Positions 7,083 to 7,641 of a stretch of DNA of 7,641 nt are shown in pieces (position 1 is the first letter of the stretch; each line of letters opens with the position of its first letter). Position numbers and translations under genes: made by a program. The stretch spans positions 1 to 7,641 of the forward strand of contig CAKUJL010000071.1 of assembly GCA_934661715.1 (NCBI GenBank). The letters run 5' to 3'. The stretch comes from an uncultured Oscillospiraceae bacterium. GTDB taxonomy: Bacteria > Bacillota > Clostridia > Oscillospirales > Oscillospiraceae. The notes beneath the pieces were generated by a model. It was not told the DNA's origin, did no database searches, and worked only from the letters and a program-made list of their open reading frames with translations.

Positions 7083-7088
7083 TTTTTT
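7055..7088 (+). terminator. Terminator folded into the 3' end of the DHHW gene
   Basis: TTCCGGCG (7055-7062) can pair with CGCTGGAG (7072-7079) over eight positions, two of them G-U, around a 9-base loop. The stop codon (7080-7082) follows, then six T (7083-7088). The stem therefore encodes the last residues (GSGGNGALE), a low-complexity tail that looks shaped by RNA structure. It is likely the end of the ylmH operon; strength cannot be judged. Confidence 0.5.
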
Positions 7089-7148
7089 GATGCACGCCCC
7101 CTCAGCCCCCGGCGTTTTATGCAGAGCAGAATTATGCACCGCACTACC

Positions 7149-7199
7149 AAAGGCTCCTTTGTGTAAAGGGAGCTGTCAGCGAAGCTGACTGAGGGATTG
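7149..7199 (+). repeat. Repeat copy A of the inverted element
   Basis: It reads AAAGGCTCC at the start and GAGGGATTG at the end. Hairpin 1 pairs GCTCCTTT (7153-7160) with AAAGGGAGC (7165-7173), with one bulged G and loop GTGT. Hairpin 2 pairs GTCAGC (7175-7180) with GCTGAC (7184-7189) around GAA, with no mismatch. Confidence 0.75.
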
Positions 7200-7245
7200 T
7201 GCAGTGGGCAGTGAAACATACCGACTGTGTCCGGCGACCAACGTT

Positions 7246-7300
7246 CAATCCCCTCAGACGCCTTACGGCGCCAGCTCCCCTTGCCGCAAGGGGAGCCTTT
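7246..7300 (-). repeat. Repeat copy B of the inverted element
   Basis: On the reverse strand it starts AAAGGCTCC and ends GAGGGGATTG, like copy A. Hairpin 1 is a perfect 11-base stem, GCTCCCCTTGC with GCAAGGGGAGC, around one central base. Hairpin 2 pairs GGCGCC with GGCGTC around GTAA, with one G-U pair that exists only on this strand. Stem sequences differ from copy A, but pairing is kept. Confidence 0.75.
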
Positions 7301-7332
7301 GAGAAGTGCGTACGTCATCCACAACCCCCGAA

Positions 7333-7379
7333 CCGCGGAGGCGCGTGCAGAGCTAAGCGATCTCCGCGGCGGCCTGCAC
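7333..7379. repeat. Interlocked inverted repeats, able to form a pseudoknot
   Basis: CCGCGGAG (7333-7340) is complementary to CTCCGCGG (7362-7369). GTGCAG (7345-7350), which lies in the loop of that stem, is complementary to CTGCAC (7374-7379) beyond it. The two stems (8 and 6 pairs, no mismatches) have the order of an H-type pseudoknot. Formation is not proven. Confidence 0.5.
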
Positions 7380-7383
7380 CCGA

Positions 7384-7407
7384 AATCTGCTGCTCGGCAG
7401 CAAGATT
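7384..7407. repeat. Hairpin with a 10-pair stem and one bulge
   Basis: AATCTGCTGC (7384-7393) pairs with GCAGCAAGATT (7397-7407) around TCG, with one bulged A. It has no adjacent T-tract on the + strand, so it is not an obvious terminator in that direction. Confidence 0.5.
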
Positions 7408-7441
7408 GTCGTAAACGAATCAAAATCCAACGCAGTAGCAA

Positions 7442-7493
7442 TACAGAAAGAGAGTGCCTACGTAACCGTAAGCACTCTCTAATTCTATCTGTA
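7442..7493 (-). terminator. Long hairpin, candidate terminator of a leftward transcript
   Basis: AGAGAGTGC (7449-7457) pairs perfectly with GCACTCTCT (7472-7480). Inside, TACG (7459-7462) pairs with CGTA (7467-7470) around TAAC. The base pair between them is C-A on the + strand but U-G on the - strand, so the leftward RNA has an unbroken 14-pair stem. An outer TACAGA/TCTGTA pair (7442-7447 with 7488-7493) extends it across an unequal internal loop. On the - strand a T-rich stretch (TTTCTGTATT) follows the stem. A leftward gene or RNA beginning beyond the window would fit. A rightward use (CTTTTAA at 7494-7500) is weaker. Confidence 0.5.
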
Positions 7494-7502
7494 CTTTTAA
7501 TC

Positions 7503-7520
7503 GAGAACCCCCAGGTTTTC
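7503..7520. repeat. Short hairpin abutting a palindrome
   Basis: GAGAACC (7503-7509) pairs with GGTTTTC (7514-7520) around CCCA. One pair is G-U on the + strand and a mismatch on the other. Its last base is the first base of the palindrome that follows. Confidence 0.4.
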
Positions 7521-7541
7521 AAAAGGGCCGCGGCCCTTTTG
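7520..7541. repeat. Perfect 22-base palindrome
   Basis: CAAAAGGGCCG followed directly by CGGCCCTTTTG is a perfect inverted repeat with no spacer. The GC-rich core with flanking A4 and T4 gives a terminator-like shape on both strands. It could also be a protein-binding dyad or an end of a mobile repeat. The sequence does not decide between these. Confidence 0.6.
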
Positions 7542-7567
7542 TTGAGCTGCGCGAGCCGCGCAGCAAC
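7541..7567. repeat. GC-rich hairpin abutting the palindrome
   Basis: GTTG (7541-7544) pairs with CAAC (7564-7567), and CTGCGCG (7547-7553) pairs with CGCGCAG (7557-7563) around AGC. A 2-base bulge (AG) on the left gives 11 pairs. It starts on the last base of the palindrome at 7520-7541. Confidence 0.55.
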
Positions 7568-7593
7568 CCCCAAAGCAACTTCTTCTTGGCGGC

Positions 7594-7636
7594 TCGACAC
7601 CACTCTTCTTTGCGCAGCTAAGAAGAATGGGGTCGA
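7594..7636. repeat. Imperfect 17-base inverted repeat near the window end
   Basis: TCGACACCACTCTTCTT (7594-7610) and AAGAAGAATGGGGTCGA (7620-7636) pair at 15 of 17 positions; a further pair becomes G-U on the - strand. The 9-base loop (7611-7619) contains GCGCAGCT, which is complementary to AGCTGCGC at 7545-7552 in the neighbouring hairpin. TCGAGAA occurs both at 7501-7507 and 7633-7639, so the whole block may be flanked by short direct repeats, although the window ends too soon to tell. Confidence 0.5.
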
Positions 7637-7641
7637 GAAAA

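Larger units (their letters stand above)
7140..7310. repeat. REPIN/MITE-like element: two inverted repeat copies facing inward
   Basis: The ends are CGCACT (7140-7145) and AGTGCG (7305-7310), each followed inward by CAAAGGCTCC or its complement. Each arm is about 60 bases and contains two hairpins plus a GAGGGATTG-type tail; the tails face a 46-base centre (7200-7245). No open frame, transposase or clear target-site duplication is visible. Its size and symmetry resemble REP doublets (REPINs) or small non-autonomous elements. I associate similar sequences with gut Clostridia, but only from memory. It lies just after the operon terminator, a common landing place for such repeats. Confidence 0.7.
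7083..7641. other. Gene-free 559-base region with dense inverted repeats
   Basis: No open frame here has a ribosome binding site or a recognisable protein; the frames present run across the hairpins. From left to right the region holds: the T-tract of the operon terminator; about 50 bases with a direct repeat TTATGCA (7118-7124) / ATTATGCA (7131-7138); a two-copy inverted repeat element (7140-7310); an interlocked pair of inverted repeats (7333-7379); hairpins at 7384-7407 and 7442-7493; three abutting hairpins (7503-7567); and a long imperfect inverted repeat (7594-7636) ending five bases before the window edge. The individual elements are listed separately. Confidence 0.7.

Noticed and set aside
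7149..7407. CRISPR array
   Set aside because: There are only two related repeats, they are inverted rather than direct, and there is no regular spacer series or cas gene.
7199..7414. + strand open frame of 71 residues
   Set aside because: It begins in the repeat tail and translates copy B and the interlocked stems; the residues simply mirror the repeat. No ribosome binding site is present.
6968..7603. - strand open frame of 211 residues across the noncoding tail
   Set aside because: It runs through both repeat copies, several hairpins and the antisense of the DHHW gene, with no site or domain. Its predicted protein is the translation of repeats.
7140..7641. tRNA, 5S rRNA or group II intron domain V
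   Set aside because: No cloverleaf with a TTCGA-type T-loop and CCA end, no 5S-like core and no domain V catalytic hairpin could be traced.

Overview
The window looks like chromosomal DNA from a GC-rich, low-copy-promoter Firmicute of class Clostridia, most plausibly a gut Oscillospiraceae/Ruminococcaceae relative. This is inference. It rests on strong AGGAGG-type ribosome binding sites, Bacillota-type genes (a YlmH-like S4 protein, a DUF896/YnzC-like protein, a DHHW-family protein) and a repeat whose sequence style I associate with that group. No rRNA, tRNA, CRISPR array, transposase or phage gene was found.

Layout. (1) Positions 1-97 (-) hold the N-terminus of an XRE-type helix-turn-helix regulator. 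It is divergent from an 85-residue unrecognised protein at 232-489 (+). The gap between them contains a promoter for the small gene and an imperfect dyad over its -35 box. (2) A hairpin at 496-522 sits between the small gene and a leftward pair of flavoproteins and can serve both directions. (3) Positions 533-3338 (-) are a two-gene operon: an HI0933/BaiN-like flavoprotein (first, 2124-3338), then a COG2509-type FAD-dependent dehydrogenase (533-2122), one base apart. (4) Positions 3339-3491 form a divergent promoter region with a near-consensus promoter on each strand. (5) Positions 3492-7082 (+) are a tight four-gene operon: YlmH-like S4 RNA-binding protein, DUF896 protein, MBOAT membrane O-acyltransferase and DHHW/AlgX-like SGNH protein. 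A terminator appears to be folded into the last codons of the final gene. (6) Positions 7083-7641 have no credible gene. They hold a 171-base element made of two inverted, two-hairpin repeat copies (REPIN/MITE-like), followed by about 310 bases packed with at least seven further inverted repeats, some directly abutting and some interlocking.

How the genes work together. The MBOAT and DHHW proteins form a recognisable two-component module for O-acylating (probably acetylating) a cell-surface or secreted polysaccharide: the membrane protein moves the acyl group across the membrane and the anchored SGNH-type partner acts outside. They share a transcript with two small housekeeping-type proteins, one of which (YlmH family) is linked to ribosomes. 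The flavoprotein pair is likely co-expressed, with unknown substrates.

The least explained part is the right-hand noncoding tail. I cannot decide from sequence alone whether it is a mosaic of mobile repeats, a structured noncoding RNA, or the 3' region of a leftward transcript that begins beyond the window.
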